Below, piece after piece: positions 8,399 through 16,256 of a DNA stretch of 50,307 nt. The translations under genes and the position numbers were made by a program. Under the pieces are notes generated by a model. That model was not told the origin of the DNA. It saw only the letters and a list, made by a program, of their open reading frames with translations, and searched no databases. Each line of letters opens with the position of its first letter. Within the stretch, counting starts at the first letter, position 1. Source of the DNA: Methanocella sp. (GTDB taxonomy: Archaea; Halobacteriota; Methanocellia; Methanocellales; Methanocellaceae); the NCBI RefSeq assembly GCF_035506375.1, contig NZ_DATJPM010000043.1, forward strand, positions 1 to 50,307. The letters are read 5' to 3'.

Positions 8399-10087
8399 AT
8401 GGCCCTACGAATCTCGGACGTCAAGCTGAGGAGCATCCTTAAATCTCCTTACCTCATCTATCCGGCAGGTATCCTGGCCCTGATACTCATTTATACGGGC
8501 ATCTTCCTGATGCTCCCGAACGAGTTCAACCCGCATAGCCGTGATGTTTATACGGCAATCTACTGGGTCGTCGTCACTATGACGACCACCGGATTAGGCG
8601 ACATTTACCCGGTCACCGTGATGGGGAAGCTCTTCACGATGTTGGTCATCCTGTCCGGCATCGCCATCTTTTTCGCCGTCGTCCTGCCCCTGATGATCAC
8701 GCCGAGCATCGAGCGCTGGATCAAGTCCCCGAAAGGCAAGCCGCCGGAGCGCCTTAAGGGCCACGTCATCATCTGCGGGTATAATGCCCTCGTGGATTCG
8801 CTCATCACCGAGCTGGCGGACGCGGGCAAACCGCTCGTGATCATAGACGAGTCGAGCCAGAGCGTCCACGACCTTCAGCTCCGGGGGTTCTATGCCATAT
8901 CCGGCGATTCGACTGACGAGAAGACGCTGAAAATAGCGCAGGTCGATAAGGCATCGACGCTCATCGCGAACGAGGGCGAGGATAAGGATGCGGCCGTCGT
9001 CCTTACGGCGTCTCAGATGTCGGGCTGCAAGATCATCGCGCTGGTCGAGCGGCTGGACCTGGCCGAATACCTGAAGTACGCCGGAGCGGACATCGTGATA
9101 TCGCCTAAACAGATTCTCGGCATCAACATGGGCATGACCGCCATCTCGTCCATCAACTTCGAAGTCACCAACGTCGTGGACCTCGGGGAGGACATGAAGA
9201 TCTGTAAGCTCCCCGTCTACCCGGATAATCCCATGGTCGGAAAAAAGCTGAAGGAGCTCGGGATCCGGGAAAAGACGGGCGCGAACATCGTCGGGGCGTT
9301 CAAGGATGGCAAGTTCATCATCAATCCGCCGGCTGACATGGAGGTGGACGAGGCTACCGTTCTAATGGCCATCGGTAACGACCGCCAGCTCCACGACATG
9401 AGCGACATGGGGCGGATCGTTGGCCAGGTCTGCGGCGGAAAGAGGATCATCGCCGGCTATGGGGACGTGGGCCGGGAGGTCGCGAAGCAGTTCGATAAGA
9501 GGGGCATATCCTACACGATCATCGACCTTAAGCCGCATGAGGGGCTGGAACAGGTCGTTGGCGACTCCACGGACCAGGAGACGCTGAAGAAGGCCGGCAT
9601 CGCCGACGCTTCGACCATCGTGGTGACGCTGAACGACGATAACAAGAACCTGCTGACCGTACTCCTGGCCCGGAACATGAACCGCCACGTGAACATCATC
9701 GCCCGGGCCAACCTGGACAATAACGTGAGCAAGATATATCGCGCAGGCGCGGATTACGTGACGTCGCTGTCCACGACGGGCGGCCAGATCATGGCGCGCG
9801 TCGTGGAAAAGGGCGTCTTCGAGGATACGGTGATACTGTCGGAGAACGTGCTGCTGTACAAGTTCCACGTTAAGGGCTCGGCCCTGGAAGGCAAGGCCAT
9901 AAATGAAACGGAGATGCGGTCGAAAACCGGCTGCTCCATCGTCGGCGTCATTGACGCCGGGCGGTTCACGCCGAACCCGGAGCCTTCGCTGGTCCTGAGC
10001 CAGGACTCGATCATCCTCACCATCGGCACCTATAAGCAGCTCGAGGCCTGCGCTGCGGCCTACAGCCTGAAAAAGGCCATCGAGTAA
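8399..10087 (+). CDS. Potassium channel with two RCK (TrkA-N/TrkA-C) modules
   Basis: This 562-residue protein is a two-transmembrane ion channel fused to a tandem regulatory gating ring. Helix 1 is about 18-39, the pore loop and filter about 52-70, helix 2 about 78-100. Two Rossmann RCK domains follow, each opening with a dinucleotide-type loop (VIICGYNALVD near 124 and RIIAGYGDVGRE near 350), and each followed by a TrkA-C domain. It probably gates K+ flow in response to a bound ligand. The filter reads TTGLGD (63-68) instead of the classical TVGYGD, so selectivity is less certain. It is transcribed after the mtd terminator and precedes two membrane protein genes. Confidence 0.88.
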   Translation: MALRISDVKLRSILKSPYLIYPAGILALILIYTGIFLMLPNEFNPHSRDVYTAIYWVVVTMTTTGLGDIYPVTVMGKLFTMLVILSGIAIFFAVVLPLMITPSIERWIKSPKGKPPERLKGHVIICGYNALVDSLITELADAGKPLVIIDESSQSVHDLQLRGFYAISGDSTDEKTLKIAQVDKASTLIANEGEDKDAAVVLTASQMSGCKIIALVERLDLAEYLKYAGADIVISPKQILGINMGMTAISSINFEVTNVVDLGEDMKICKLPVYPDNPMVGKKLKELGIREKTGANIVGAFKDGKFIINPPADMEVDEATVLMAIGNDRQLHDMSDMGRIVGQVCGGKRIIAGYGDVGREVAKQFDKRGISYTIIDLKPHEGLEQVVGDSTDQETLKKAGIADASTIVVTLNDDNKNLLTVLLARNMNRHVNIIARANLDNNVSKIYRAGADYVTSLSTTGGQIMARVVEKGVFEDTVILSENVLLYKFHVKGSALEGKAINETEMRSKTGCSIVGVIDAGRFTPNPEPSLVLSQDSIILTIGTYKQLEACAAAYSLKKAIE

Positions 10088-10156
10088 TGGCCGGGGAATA
10101 AATATTATATAATACGTGGGCTTTTATGCCCTGAGAACATTGTGGTGACTGAAAGC

Positions 10157-10576
10157 ATGGCATCCGACAGAAGTGGCAGTATCACCAACGTACTTGACAG
10201 GGTGGAGACGGGCATATACCTGCTGGTAGCTCTTTTTTTAAGTATCATGGCGCTGATGACCTTCTTCGTCGTTGCTCTGGACCTGTCGCATTTCTTTACG
10301 GATACTGCGAGCCTTGATATCATCGACTCGGCCCTAAACAGCCTTTTAGTCGCTCTGATAATAACCGGCCTTATCCAGACTGTCATCGTTTACATCAAGA
10401 TCCATACCCTGGACCTGCGGCTCATCCTGGGCGTCGGCCTGACGGCCATGATCCGGCGTGTCCTGGTCTTCGGCGTGGAGAAGAGCATCACCTGGGAGCA
10501 GATGGCCGTGACCGCGCTGCTCATTCTCGTCATTATCATCGGCATCTACCTGATCGGCGAAAAGAAGAGCGCGTAA
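10157..10576 (+). CDS. PsiE-like integral membrane protein, copy 1
   Basis: This protein of about 139 residues has four predicted membrane helices and resembles the PsiE (phosphate-starvation-inducible E) family, whose biochemical role is unknown. The diagnostic helix pair is LTAMIRRVLVFGVEK followed by VTALLILVIIIGIYLIGEKK. The chosen ATG follows GGTGACT at 10144-10150; an upstream GTG at 10142 would overlap that ribosome site. A TATA box (TTATATAATA, 10105-10114) lies about 45 nt upstream. It is the first of a tandem pair with the next gene. The PsiE assignment is by pattern, not by search. Confidence 0.65.
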   Translation: MASDRSGSITNVLDRVETGIYLLVALFLSIMALMTFFVVALDLSHFFTDTASLDIIDSALNSLLVALIITGLIQTVIVYIKIHTLDLRLILGVGLTAMIRRVLVFGVEKSITWEQMAVTALLILVIIIGIYLIGEKKSA

Positions 10577-10615
10577 GAGAACTTTTAATAGTTATCCCGG
10601 ACTTATTGTCTGATA

Positions 10616-11050
10616 ATGGCACCTTCCAGCAACCCGGACTATGACAGCACCATCGCCGGCTTTCTCGATAAGGTCGAGTCCGCCGTATACCTGCTCGTAT
10701 CGATATTTCTCGTCCTGCTTGCGCTGATGACGCTTATAATCGTAGGCAAGGACATGGCGAGCTTCGTTAGCCAGCAGTACGGCCTGGATACGCTCGTTCT
10801 GGTGCTGAACGACCTGCTCGTGACCCTCATCATCGCGGAGCTAATACAGACAGTCATTGTATATTTTAAAAGCCACAAGCTGGAGCTGAAGCTCATCCTG
10901 GCGGCAGGCCTGACGGCCATGATCCGGCATATCCTGGTCTTCGGCGTGGAGAAGAGCATCACCTGGGAGGACATGGCCGTGACCGCGCTGCTCATTCTCG
11001 TCATCATCGTCGGCATCTACCTGATCGGCGAAAAGAAGGTCTCGACCTAG
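10616..11050 (+). CDS. PsiE-like integral membrane protein, copy 2
   Basis: This 144-residue paralogue of the preceding gene has the same four-helix layout. The N-terminal two thirds have diverged (YLLVSIFLVLLALMTLIIVG against YLLVALFLSIMALMTFFVVA), whereas the last ~130 nt differ at only about six positions from copy 1. The pair therefore arose by tandem duplication, with later homogenisation or selection at the 3' end. Function is unknown. The stop codon lies 13 nt before the inferred truA start, so truA is probably co-transcribed. Confidence 0.65.
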   Translation: MAPSSNPDYDSTIAGFLDKVESAVYLLVSIFLVLLALMTLIIVGKDMASFVSQQYGLDTLVLVLNDLLVTLIIAELIQTVIVYFKSHKLELKLILAAGLTAMIRHILVFGVEKSITWEDMAVTALLILVIIVGIYLIGEKKVST

Positions 11051-11063
11051 CGGGAGTGGGAAT

Positions 11064-11867
11064 CTGAAGTGCGCCTATAAGCTTGCCTACATTGGCACTA
11101 ATTTCTCCGGCTCGCAGGTGCAGCCCGGCCGCAGGACCGTTGAAGGCGAGCTTAAAGCTGCCCTGGCCTCGAAGGGGGTCATCGGCGATAAGGCAAAGAT
11201 CGAGTTCTCGGGCCGCACGGATGCGGGCGTCCACGCGCTGGGGCAGGTCATAGCTTTTAAGCCACATAACCTGAAGCTCACCGAGCCCCGGATCATCAAT
11301 TCGGTATTACCGGACGATATGTGGGTATACGCAAGGGCCGATGTGCCCGACGATTTCGACCCCCGCCGCGGCGCGGCCAGCCGCACTTACCGATATATTC
11401 TCTATGCTCCCGACGTCATCGAGCGCCGCATTGTCACTCACTCCCAGCTTTTCCTCGGCACGCATGACTTCACGAACTTTTCCAGTGTCGAGCCCAACAA
11501 GAACCCGGTGCGGACTATAAAAAGAATCTCGGTAACGAAGCGTTCCGACATATATGTCATAGACATCGAAGCGGACTCGTTCTTGTGGAACATGGTACGC
11601 AAGATCGTGACGGGCCTCCGGCTCGTCGGCTCGAACAAGCGGCCCGCTCAGTGGATCGGGCAGATGCTGAAGCCTGAAGAGCACAGGGAGGGTATACCGC
11701 CCGCCCTTGCTGTCGGCCTTTACCTGATGAAAGTCGACTATCCCGGCGTCGTGTTCGTCGAAGAGGACTATTCTAAAGGCAGGGCGTATCAGCGCATACT
11801 TCATTCTTACGAGTGGCAGCGTACGATGGCCGAAGTGTATGGCGAGTTCAAGGACGCGATGAAATAA
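11064..11867 (+). CDS. truA: tRNA pseudouridine synthase TruA, apparent CTG start
   Basis: TruA converts uridines 38-40 of the tRNA anticodon arm to pseudouridine. The catalytic Asp is in GRTDAGVHALGQ. The homologous N-terminal strand (KCAYKLAYIGTNFSGSQVQP) is encoded from 11067 onward. The first in-frame ATG, GTG or TTG is the GTG at 11118, which would delete it. The frame is open back to 11025 and contains no canonical start there. CTG at 11064, preceded by GGGAGTGGG, is the best candidate start and would give about 267 residues. If CTG is not used, the protein must begin at 11118 without its first strand. Confidence 0.85.
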   Translation: MKCAYKLAYIGTNFSGSQVQPGRRTVEGELKAALASKGVIGDKAKIEFSGRTDAGVHALGQVIAFKPHNLKLTEPRIINSVLPDDMWVYARADVPDDFDPRRGAASRTYRYILYAPDVIERRIVTHSQLFLGTHDFTNFSSVEPNKNPVRTIKRISVTKRSDIYVIDIEADSFLWNMVRKIVTGLRLVGSNKRPAQWIGQMLKPEEHREGIPPALAVGLYLMKVDYPGVVFVEEDYSKGRAYQRILHSYEWQRTMAEVYGEFKDAMK

Positions 11868-11989
11868 ATAAATTATAGCTATTTCATCGATCTATGAGCC
11901 TGGTATGCCTTCCTGGAGTCTTCCCGCCACGGAAACAGGCACAGCAGTTCCGTGCTTATGTTAGAGGCGCGCCTGCTTGCTCGCCTTAT

Positions 11990-12586
11990 AATTTTATTCT
12001 GGTTTTAAGTTCACTAATGGCATGGGGGTACTATTTTTCACCACAGGTGCCAGAAGTTCCGTGCTCGTGGCTTATATTCTTGCCCTGTTATCCATAGCGT
12101 ATAGTCCTCCTGCCGGCGTATGTTCAGTGTTCTCGTTCGTTGGCGCCTCCGGTTGGTAACACGAAAACGCGAAAGATTTTATATCCCACGTAAGTCTCGA
12201 AAGCACTAAGGTCCATGCCTGGTGTTCAAAACACGAAACAAGCCTACGAACGGCTCTAAAACACTAATAATTAGAAACACGAGAACGGCATGCATTTCCA
12301 GTTATACATGCTGTCTCTCGTGTTTCAATCCCTTTCGGGAGGCTCGTGCCTTCGGGAGGCTTGTTTCGTGTTCTAAGCCTTAAGCATGGACCTTAGTGCT
12401 TTCGTGCCCCTTACGTGGGATATAAAAGAATTCGTGTTTTCGTGTTGAAAAACCGATTGGCAGTACGAAAGTGGAAAATATGGCAAGGGACTATTAAACA
12501 AACACGGAACTATTGGCCTTTGTGGTGAAAAATAGTGTCCTCCGTGCTCTTAAAAAGCTTAAAATACGGGAGTAATTCAACACAGC
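11990..12586. repeat. Long palindromic element, copy C
   Basis: The gap between truA and the next gene is filled by this element. Its core (about 12153-12450) is an inverted repeat centred near 12303, with arms of about 145 nt. The outer left part around 12025-12050 (CTATTTTTCACCACA) pairs with the outer right part around 12520-12535 (TGTGGTGAAAAATAG). The right end is the family terminus, ending in CAACACAGC at 12586; the left terminus is degraded. The reverse complement of its right half matches the left half of copy D closely, including the ATATCCCACGTAAG block. A 67-codon ORF at 11894-12097 runs into it and is not supported as a gene. Confidence 0.8.
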
Positions 12587-12662
12587 AATTATTTTTATAA
12601 GAAACAGTCCAGTTTCTACTATTTCTTCGCTAATGAATGATCAAGGATAGAAAGTATCAGGT

Positions 12663-12968
12663 CTACTTCTTAGTCGAAGATTTAAGGGCACCTATTGTTT
12701 TTATCTTCTTATTCTCTTTCAAATTCGCTTTAGTCACTTCTTTGTTAGTTAAGGATAGTTTATGTATGCATTTATCGATGTTTGTATCTAAATAATCGGC
12801 TATGCCATTTTTAAACGCGTCTCTTGTTTCTACCATTACACTTTTTACCGCTTCTTTACGTTCCTTTTTGGTGGAGAACGGGTGTTCCTTGTCTATCTTA
12901 TCGCTAATCATGTTTTTAAGGGCCTTATAGCTTGTTTTATAAGTGATTCCTTTCTTTGCATTTGCCAT
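12663..12968 (-). CDS. Lys-rich small protein, unknown
   Basis: This 101-residue product is very basic and Lys-rich (for example STKKERKEAVKSV and KENKKIKTIGALKSSTKK), predicted helical, with no signal peptide or membrane segment. I do not recognise the family. Its AT-rich codon use differs from the GC-rich housekeeping genes nearby, which suggests acquisition by transfer. The ATG follows an extremely AT-rich leader with several TATA-like stretches. Nucleic-acid binding is plausible from charge alone. It is convergent with truA across palindromic copy C. Confidence 0.6.
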   Translation of the reverse strand: MANAKKGITYKTSYKALKNMISDKIDKEHPFSTKKERKEAVKSVMVETRDAFKNGIADYLDTNIDKCIHKLSLTNKEVTKANLKENKKIKTIGALKSSTKK

Positions 12969-13060
12969 AATATATAACTATATTGTCATATATATTATAT
13001 GTTGCTATTAAAATTATTAAAACGTCTTCTTTATACGGTTACATAAAACGAATTTATGAT

Positions 13061-13190
13061 TTCCGAGACATCGGGCAAAGCTTGAATGAGCCCATTAGGC
13101 AACATATTAGGATAAGCGAGTCAAGTCGCGTAACTTTCCTGATAAGGCCCATATAATTTGTTTAGTACTTTACCCGAATGTCTCAGACCT
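13061..13190. repeat. Imperfect long palindrome
   Basis: The outer arms GAGACAT-CGGG-AAAG (from 13065) and CTTT-CCCG-ATGTCTC (to about 13184) pair. Inside them, TGAGCC..ATTAGG (near 13087) pairs loosely with CCTGAT..GGCCCA (near 13138). At the centre, AGGATAA-GCGA pairs with TCGC-...-TTTCCT. It could be a mobile miniature element or a structured transcript. Confidence 0.5.
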
Positions 13191-13334
13191 TTCATTTATC
13201 ATTCCCATACTATAAAACTGGATAATTATCATTCCTAAAAAAGAGTGATGGCTATAGACTCAATATGAATCAATATTAAACTGTACTTTTTAACGGTTAT
13301 ATAGACGATTTATCATAACTAGAAGTTTATACTA

Positions 13335-13351
13335 CTCTATAAGTTATAGAG
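13335..13351. promoter_or_regulatory. Perfect 8-bp dyad over a TATA-like sequence
   Basis: CTCTATAA (13335-13342) and TTATAGAG (13344-13351) are exact complements around a single G. The dyad contains a TATA-like core (CTATAAG). If it is the promoter, transcription would start near 13375, just before the structured stretch at 13420-13660. A dimeric repressor bound here would block TBP. Confidence 0.45.
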
Positions 13352-13374
13352 ATAAAGCTTACTAACTTGCTATT

Positions 13375-13660
13375 CATGTACAGTATTGGATTATGTGAAT
13401 AAAGCCCAACTCAACAACCTACATCTGCAAACCCGTCACTTTAGCTGCCTTAGGTCATACACACCGATGGTTTGCAGGTCCCACGGCCGGCCACTACAAC
13501 TCTTCCTGGTGGCCCGGCCCATAATATTTGTATTTAAGTTGTTCGTCGTCATATGGTCGATGGGCTTGAAACACCTGCCGGGTGGCCTAACGCCAGACCG
13601 GCCACTGTCATAATGACCATGGCAGGCGAATCGTTACCAGGCTATCATCTGGCTTTTTGA
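13375..13660 (+). ncRNA. Candidate structured non-coding RNA
   Basis: Within an AT-rich neighbourhood this stretch has compact GC-rich helices. CTGCAAACC (13425) pairs perfectly with GGTTTGCAG (13469). GGCCGGCCAC (13485) pairs with GTGGCCCGGCC (13509), with one bulge. CCTGCC (13574) pairs with GGCAGG (13621) and encloses two perfect hairpins: GTGGCC (13582) with GGCCAC (13600), and GTCAT (13607) with ATGAC (13613). CCAG (13637) with CTGG (13649) then precedes TTTTT at 13654-13658, like a terminator for the plus strand. No known RNA family is recognised. The 5' end is inferred from the dyad/TATA position. Confidence 0.45.
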
Positions 13661-13678
13661 TCTTCCGTGTTTTATAGC

Positions 13679-14155
13679 CTATCGAATCGGGGGCCAGCCT
13701 GCGTGCCAATAATAGCCGGGACTATAAAATTCTCCGGGCCAGGCCAGGCTTCTGAGGTTGCCTGCGCCATAAATTCCCAGATTCTTCCCGCCGAGGACCC
13801 AGGGGTTCATGGATCCTCCGATCCAGCCTTTATGATGGGCGCCTTGATCATTCTGTGCGGGCACAGCACTTGCCGGTCCCGCCGGCCAATATCCTTCGAC
13901 ACTTGTTGTTCTCATCGGTGCTTGAGTAGCTCCGCCCCGTCCTGACGCACTGCCAGCGCCGTGTCCACCAGTAATACTGGTGCTCTCGCTCTGTCCAGAA
14001 GAGCTACTACCGCTTGTTCCTCCACCGCTTCCGCCCTGTCCGGCACTACTACCATTGCCAGAACCTGCCGCCATGGCAACAGGCGTTAACAGAAGAGCCC
14101 ATCCCAACACTATTATAATGTAAACTACCAATACTCGTTTCCAATCCATCCTCAT
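13679..14155 (-). CDS. Secreted Gly/Ser-rich protein, unknown
   Basis: The chosen start gives 158 residues: a short basic start (MRMDWKR), a hydrophobic segment (VLVVYIIIVLGWALLL) and a likely cleavage site near PVAMAAG. Next is a Gly/Ser-rich stretch (GSGNGSSAGQGGSGGGTSGS) and a C-terminal region rich in Trp, Tyr, Gly and Pro (SPGYYWHAGW). The frame stays open to 14329, but the extra codons are extremely AT-rich and would bury the signal peptide, so the internal start is preferred. It is convergent with the candidate RNA and divergent from the next pair of secreted proteins. It may be a surface or matrix protein; function is unknown. Confidence 0.6.
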   Translation of the reverse strand: MRMDWKRVLVVYIIIVLGWALLLTPVAMAAGSGNGSSAGQGGSGGGTSGSSSSGQSESTSITGGHGAGSASGRGGATQAPMRTTSVEGYWPAGPASAVPAQNDQGAHHKGWIGGSMNPWVLGGKNLGIYGAGNLRSLAWPGEFYSPGYYWHAGWPPIR

Positions 14156-14522
14156 GTTATCAAGTCCAAATAAATAGGGGGCTAAAATAAGTAAAAGGTA
14201 ATCGACATGAAAATAAAAAAATATCTTATCATAAAAATAAAATAAATGACTTGTCATCAAAAATATCAAAGTTAAACCGGAATGATGATAAAAAAGCTGT
14301 GCCATGATGGATTTTTTATATAATATCAAATCATGTTATTCAATGAAATAAATAATTATATTACATAGATATATCTAATTTTTATAAATATCAATTTACA
14401 CGCCTTAATTTTGATTAAAAATATATTGTGGTATATATTATATACAAGATATTTTTATATTAGCATTATAATAATTTACTGATTGAGGGTTAAAACGAGC
14501 AATTATTATGAGGTGGGTAGTA
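14156..14522. other. AT-rich divergent promoter region
   Basis: This 367-base stretch separates two divergent genes for exported proteins. It is strongly AT-rich, with several TATA-like runs, for example around 14430-14465. No gene or strong dyad is supported, although the open frame of the leftward gene continues through the first half. Confidence 0.5.
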
Positions 14523-15206
14523 ATGAGAGTAGTTGCGACTTTGAGAGGAAGGTTAGTCATCGCCTTCATTATGTTTCTAATCATCTTATGGACTGTGCCT
14601 CTAAATTCATTCGCGAGGCAGGAGTTCAGGTATGAGCTAATTTCGGGTGATTTTTCTTTTGGTAATGACTTCGGTCGGGCGAAAGATACACAAAACTTGT
14701 TCCATCAGAAAACTTTGCAGACGATCGACGATGAATCGCTGAACATCAATTTCCCCGTATTCGACTCATTCAATTCCGGGAGCGCCAATAACATCCTTGC
14801 CCCTGGTCCCGCTGAAGTTAAAGGAGACGAGTTGACCGGTAGCGCTAACGTGTTGCCTTTCGGGCCGGTGGACCTCGCTTTCCCGGACATCAGCCAGATC
14901 GTGTTCCAATCGATTGCTGCATCGAGTACGGGCTTTTATAGCGCGACATTCCTCGGCATTCCGCCGGTGAACACGGGCGCAGGGCTCGTATGGTCCGGGC
15001 CGGGTACGCCCATAAGCCCTGTGACGTCGCCGCCAAGGATCGCCGGGCCTAATACGCCTTTCCCCGAGATGGTCAACACGGCCGCGGGGACAGAAAGGAC
15101 AGCGGCTCTGGCCGCTGCATCAAAAGCTTCTAACACGACCAGCGGGAACAAAACAAGATCGTCCCTGTCTCCTTCCTTTAGCTCTATGAAAATCGGGAGC
15201 GGATGA
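14523..15206 (+). CDS. Secreted protein, unknown (first of a pair)
   Basis: The product (227 residues from 14523) starts with a basic n-region and a long hydrophobic stretch (LVIAFIMFLIILWTVPL), a signal peptide or anchor. The mature part is rich in Ser, Asn, Pro and Thr and has no recognised domain; it ends in a Ser/Lys tail. The ATG at 14523 follows GAGGTGGGTAGTA, a good ribosome site, so it is preferred to the ATG at 14508. The stop overlaps the next start (ATGA), so the two are an operon and probably function together at the cell surface. Confidence 0.6.
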   Translation: MRVVATLRGRLVIAFIMFLIILWTVPLNSFARQEFRYELISGDFSFGNDFGRAKDTQNLFHQKTLQTIDDESLNINFPVFDSFNSGSANNILAPGPAEVKGDELTGSANVLPFGPVDLAFPDISQIVFQSIAASSTGFYSATFLGIPPVNTGAGLVWSGPGTPISPVTSPPRIAGPNTPFPEMVNTAAGTERTAALAAASKASNTTSGNKTRSSLSPSFSSMKIGSG

Positions 15207-15847
15207 TAATGGCGAAATTCTACATCGGGAAAAAGGGGTCGACAATCCTGTTGGCACTACTCTTCACTATTACATTAACCCTTCCCGCATCTTCCATGGT
15301 GGCCGTTCAGGGCCCGGGAGCCATAAAAAACATCCCACCTCTTACGAATAATCTCGGGGATATTACCGGTGGAATTAGTACCAGCCAGGGCCCGTCGATG
15401 GCGCTGAATATCGCAGAACCCGCAGGACCTCGAATTGCCTTTAGTAATGCGAGCACTATCGGCGAATACCCGGGCGATACCGCTGCGAATAAAACCTCAT
15501 CGGGTAATACGACAAATCAGACGGCATCAAATAAGGCGACGCCTATAACTCCCCCTTCCGGGAAAGCGATGTCATATCCGGACTTTAATTTTAAAGCCGA
15601 CTCCGCGCAGGTCTCGAATATGTCGCTCCTGGACCGGATGTGGAGAAATAGCCACTTCTTCTGTACGATGGGCCGGGCCTACGAAGGAGATACCTCATAT
15701 CCGGACTGGATACTACCGACGGAATATACAAAATCCGCCATAGCGATGAACAACTGGTACGATGTCAATGCGGCAGCATTGAATTACACATTGCCGGGCA
15801 CCCATTTAACGCCCCGCTACTGGTCGCTGTTTGACTTTCCATACTAA
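15203..15847 (+). CDS. Secreted protein, unknown (second of a pair)
   Basis: This 214-residue protein has a signal peptide (GSTILLALLFTITLTLPASS), then a Thr/Asn/Ser-rich linker with several N-x-S/T sites (ANKTSSGNTTNQTASNK), then a more structured aromatic C-terminus ending in YWSLFDFPY. It overlaps the preceding gene by 4 nt. The aromatic-rich end recalls the Tyr/Trp-rich end of the protein at 13679-14155, which suggests a common surface assembly. That link is inference; no family is recognised. Confidence 0.6.
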   Translation: MIMAKFYIGKKGSTILLALLFTITLTLPASSMVAVQGPGAIKNIPPLTNNLGDITGGISTSQGPSMALNIAEPAGPRIAFSNASTIGEYPGDTAANKTSSGNTTNQTASNKATPITPPSGKAMSYPDFNFKADSAQVSNMSLLDRMWRNSHFFCTMGRAYEGDTSYPDWILPTEYTKSAIAMNNWYDVNAAALNYTLPGTHLTPRYWSLFDFPY

Positions 15848-16256
15848 TCCGGATCTGAATTTATCGGACTTTAGAGGGTAAATACCATAAAAAAACAGTA
15901 TTAACCCCCAGGGCCCTTTTTTCCTTAAGCACTATCACTTTTGCACAATGTCTTGATCGAATTTTAATAAAATAATGTCCATATATCCAGGCTATCCTTC
16001 ATAAACATCGAGAATTATCGTTTTCTGAAATGGATAAAGGCTCTCGCTTTGAGCGAGATAATCTGGGGGGGGGGGGGTAGACGGCATGTTTTTTGTGCAC
16101 TAATATAAAATTATGGTTTTTTAATCGAAACATTTATTATGTTAGCGATAACTAATACCTATAACTAATATGTACATAATGGAGCTATATATACCTCAGT
16201 AGAAAGTAAAAACGGGATTAAAGGGCTAACTCAGAATAAATCAGGAATGGAGCATT
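15848..16256. other. Intergenic region with hairpin, G-run and promoter
   Basis: These 409 bases hold no gene. They contain a hairpin (CTCGC 16043-16047 with GCGAG 16053-16057), an uninterrupted run of 13 G at 16065-16077, and a TATA box (TATATATA, 16186-16193) about 64 nt before the flavodoxin-like gene. Confidence 0.6.

Larger units (their letters stand above)
12969..13678. other. Non-coding segment dense in inverted and direct repeats
   Basis: No supportable gene lies in these 710 bases. Items seen: an imperfect palindrome of about 130 nt (13061-13190); an imperfect direct repeat of about 30 nt (around 13028-13060 and 13291-13319, both containing ACGGTTA); a 10-bp direct repeat TTATCATTCC at 13196 and 13226, spaced exactly 30 bp; a perfect dyad at 13335-13351; and a GC-rich stretch at 13420-13660 with nested hairpins. 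A 75-codon ORF at 13386-13613 is not protein-like and is rejected. Confidence 0.6.

Noticed and set aside
11894..12097. 67-codon ORF after truA
   Set aside because: It runs into palindromic copy C, has low-complexity aromatic composition and no protein-like pattern.
13191..13240. TTATCATTCC repeats as a CRISPR-like or iteron array
   Set aside because: Only two copies of 10 bp, with no further units.
13386..13613. 75-codon ORF over the candidate RNA
   Set aside because: The peptide has no protein-like pattern, while the DNA has strong paired helices that better explain its composition.
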